Below are positions 32,313-34,672 of a stretch of DNA of 34,672 nt, piece by piece; position 1 is the stretch's first letter, and each line of letters begins with the position of its first letter. The stretch covers positions 198,428-233,099 of the forward strand of contig NW_003109107.1 in NCBI RefSeq assembly GCF_000003605.2. The letters are read 5' to 3'. The translations under genes were made by a program, and so were the position numbers. The notes under the pieces are model-generated. The model made no database searches. It saw only the letters and a list, made by a program, of their open reading frames with translations, and was not told the DNA's origin. The DNA is from Saccoglossus kowalevskii. Its lineage: Eukaryota > Hemichordata > Enteropneusta > Harrimaniidae.

Positions 32313-33224
32313 GCATGAGGGAAGTAGTTAGTCTGTAAATGTATGGAAATGTTGTACATAATTGCATAAATAAAACATTGCATGTACGCACATTAGGCTT
32401 TTGTTCAGTGTCAATGAAATGTTTATATAAATACGAAATGATCTGCTATACATTCTGTTATGTATTAATTGATATGTACTGAAACGATTTATGTAATTAG
32501 TTTGTTAGGCTCGACGAATCAAATGAATGGTGTATTTTTGCTGTAATAGTAAAAATGTCGTTGAAAACAGCAGTGACATTGGATGGATATCAAGTGAATG
32601 GATATGTTATGCGACAGAGAATCATCAACATCAAGGGTTTCCTTCCTTCCTCCCTTCCTTCCGCTGATTAATAACACAGTTAATCTAATAAAACAGATTA
32701 TCATTCGTTATATATATAAAGAAGGGATGAATGAATTGCAATTGCAATAATAGAGCTTGTGATTCACACTGTCTATGCATATGTGAAAAAAGCGTTCGAT
32801 GCTAAGTTAAATTATTGTTAGTTATCCCACACCTAGCAAATAAATAAATAAATAACGCAAACATACACTGAATTAGGTGTTAAAAAGATGATCAGTTAAT
32901 AGCGTTTTTAATTTGCCTCTGTTAGTTATTAGTTTCCAAGATTCTGGGAGTGAATTCCGGAGTTGTATTGTAGAGTATTTAAGATTGTGGTGCTTTAATG
33001 TTTGATTGACTTTGGGGGAAGGCTCCAATTTCAATTCACAGTGACCACTATAGGATAGGGTTAAACATTATGGAAAATTTAAATTCATCGTTTCCATGGA
33101 ACCAACTTAGGCCCCTCCTTATTTTTCCTTGCTCTTCTATATTGACTTCCATATAATAGTAATAATAATAATAGTATGGTATTATAAAGTAATATAGCAA
33201 AAAGTGATATTTTATGAATATATA
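32313..33224. other. Spacer, no gene seen
   Basis: AT-rich DNA with short simple repeats: a CCTT-type run at about 32641-32662 and AAAT units near 32840. Weak open frames only. Confidence 0.55.
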
Positions 33225-33850
33225 AATATTTTCCTAAATGGAAAGAGCAAGAAGCTTAGACTGCCCTAATATATAGCAAAGCAAAAACATAATTTATGAT
33301 CACAGAATACTCACGAACTCACATGCCACCCACATCCTAAACTTAAACTCACTCCACCTCACATAGGCGGGGCCCAACACTTAATCGCCATCTATCATGT
33401 TTGACCTCTTGTCAACAAGCGTGACCTGTGATATTGAAAAAAACACCTCTGCTGCAAACGAGTCGACATTTTAGTAGCTCATACACGCTGTCCCTATTAT
33501 ATTTTGGTGTTTCTGCACATTGACGTTAGTATCAGGTGAGTTGGAGGATGTTTTACTCTCTTATGTTGAAGTTGCTCAGTTGTATACATTATTTCAATAC
33601 ATATTATCCAATAGTTGAAATGATGGCGGATCTTTCCTGTTACGCTGGACCTAATCTGCAATCAATGGTTGCCACAAAGTGAATAATTCACATTGGTTTC
33701 GTTCTACACTTGTTAGGTGTATTGCCTACATAGTGTGGCTTCTACAACCGGCATGGATAAAATTATTTCCCTGAAATCCATAGTCATCTCTTTTTGTCCT
33801 GGGGAATTGAGCTCGTCTTTTATTTTGTCTTGCAAAATGGCCACTAATTT
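33225..33850 (+). repeat. GIMAP-array module M5
   Basis: Fifth full module, subfamily of M3 (CCTGTTACGCTGGACCTAAT). The palindrome is GTGAATAATTCAC at 33679-33691, again with six-base arms. The donor-like site reads ATCAGGTGAGT at about 33530. By analogy with M2-M4 another GIMAP gene may follow within the next 1-2 kb, beyond this window. The module is cut off after AAAATGGCCACTAATTTG, where a different sequence begins. Confidence 0.7.
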
Positions 33851-33870
33851 GATCTACGTTCGACACTTAG

Positions 33871-34078
33871 TAGAAGCTACAAGCGGACGAGCGACGAGCA
33901 GACGAAAGCGGTGTCAGACGCATTGCAGCCACCCAAACCGAAAACTGCGAAAGAAGCGAAAACGCATGAGATATCTACCACCCCAACAGACGAGGACAAA
34001 TCTAATACCACTGTCATAACCGATTCTTCCCAAGTGTCCGTGAATTTTGTAAAAGGAAATATGAAACTTGAAATTTAA
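33871..34078 (+). CDS. Probable terminal exon of an unidentified gene
   Basis: A start-less open frame following an acceptor-like CGACACTTAG reads SYKRTSDEQTKAVSDALQ, PPKPKTAKEAKTHEISTT, PTDEDKSNTTVITDSSQ, VSVNFVKGNMKLEI and stops at 34076-34078. It is rich in Lys, Glu, Thr and Ser, like a disordered or cytoplasmic tail. The G+C content is clearly higher than the surroundings, and ATTAAA follows about 5 bases after the stop. The nominal ATG frame overlapping it (33717-34019) reads a different, Arg-rich product I consider a shadow. The family is not recognised. It could also be exonised or captured coding DNA, because no other module has it. Confidence 0.45.
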
Positions 34079-34672
34079 ATAATTAAATGAAAATTCCACC
34101 TTGTTCTTTGTTTTCATTCAGTGGCCACCTGTTATGTTAATCAGCTTTTCACTCCTGTTATGCTCATGAATATTTAAATTAACCCATTCATTAATAACAG
34201 TCCCGGCTTGTTAATCTATTGATAAAACAGTACCGTTAACAAGAATGCATAATTAATTAGGTTGAAACTGTCCGCTAACGAAAGTAAGAAACGTAGTTAG
34301 AACAATGGGGACGAGACAAAAAGTAGTATAACATGTAATAATAGTCGTACTCTATATTGTGAACATTAAAGTGTATTGGGCTAATGTGAATATTTTGGAC
34401 TGGAATGGTCATTGTCACCATACGTGTTCATCCCATACCCAATATACAACAACATCGGATTGCTTTATGTTGAGATGTAAGCAACTAAATGGTTTGCCAG
34501 ACACGGGCGGTCAATTGGTTGTAGCCTGGTTTTACCAGACTGACAGTTCCACGGATTCTCTACGCGTAACAGTAAGGTTTGAAATGACATCTTAGTCCGT
34601 TAGTGCTTATTGACTGATTATTATCTACAAGCAATAGCAATGAACAAATTTCGACCACTAGTTGACTTTTCG
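34079..34672. other. Right end, nothing firmly supported
   Basis: An open frame at 34359-34595 (+) encodes a 78-residue Cys/Thr-rich product containing CFMLRCKQLNGLPDTGGQ. It is less AT-rich than its flanks, but no domain, acceptor or second copy supports it. Confidence 0.35.

Noticed and set aside
33717-34019. 100-codon open frame (+) with Arg-rich end
   Set aside because: It starts in module sequence and overlaps, in a different frame, the better-supported terminal exon ending at 34078.
1-34672. tRNA genes, rRNA and CRISPR arrays
   Set aside because: I looked for clover-leaf boxes, conserved rRNA stretches and regular short repeats with unique spacers and saw none.

Overview
The window reads as nuclear DNA of an invertebrate animal. 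It is AT-rich, has long intergenic spacers, splice-like signals, microsatellites, a Penelope-like retroelement carrying a hammerhead ribozyme, BEL/Pao LTR-retrotransposon fragments and no operon structure. The marker genes are GIMAP/AIG1-type GTPases. Such families are expanded in several invertebrate groups such as molluscs and corals, but the sequence alone does not let me name the phylum.

The backbone is a tandem array of four GIMAP-like genes on the + strand: A (5159-6004, intact, 281 aa), B (14926-15713, a clear pseudogene), C (18480-19313, its middle hidden by a 582-base assembly gap) and D (30363-31208, intact, 281 aa). All four keep a splice-acceptor-like CATTGCAG or TATTGCAG directly before the start codon. 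The spacers between genes are also repeated. Bases 1-6010 match 25473-31210, and 6110-9090 match 22980-25260, so one ancestral unit (upstream spacer, gene, downstream spacer) was copied in tandem. Within the spacers a module of roughly 0.7-0.9 kb recurs upstream of A, C and D, as an extra copy near the left end and as another beyond D. Each full copy holds a conserved 13-bp palindrome and a splice-donor-like ACTAGGTGAG or close variant.

Mobile DNA lies inside this array. Between C and the next spacer is a broken Penelope-like element whose reverse-transcriptase part (+ strand) and GIY-YIG endonuclease part (- strand) lie head to head, as expected from a twin-priming-like inversion. A well-formed hammerhead ribozyme follows the endonuclease. 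Two old BEL/Pao fragments lie upstream of B and C, an RT-derived scrap lies at 23.6 kb, and a small terminal-inverted-repeat element sits in the module copy upstream of D, where the matching empty site upstream of A can be read directly.

Other content includes a repeated unidentified ORF family (1.0-1.26, 11.8-12.35 and 26.5-27.0 kb), a duplicated exon-like remnant on the - strand (8.6 and 24.8 kb), a CpG-containing promoter-like cluster with a 39-codon ORF (9.2 kb), a tandem repeat of about 155 bp after gene D, and a start-less open frame at 33.9-34.1 kb that looks like the last exon of an unidentified gene. Long stretches (9.4-11.6, 12.35-13.0 and 21.6-23.0 kb) show no gene I can support.
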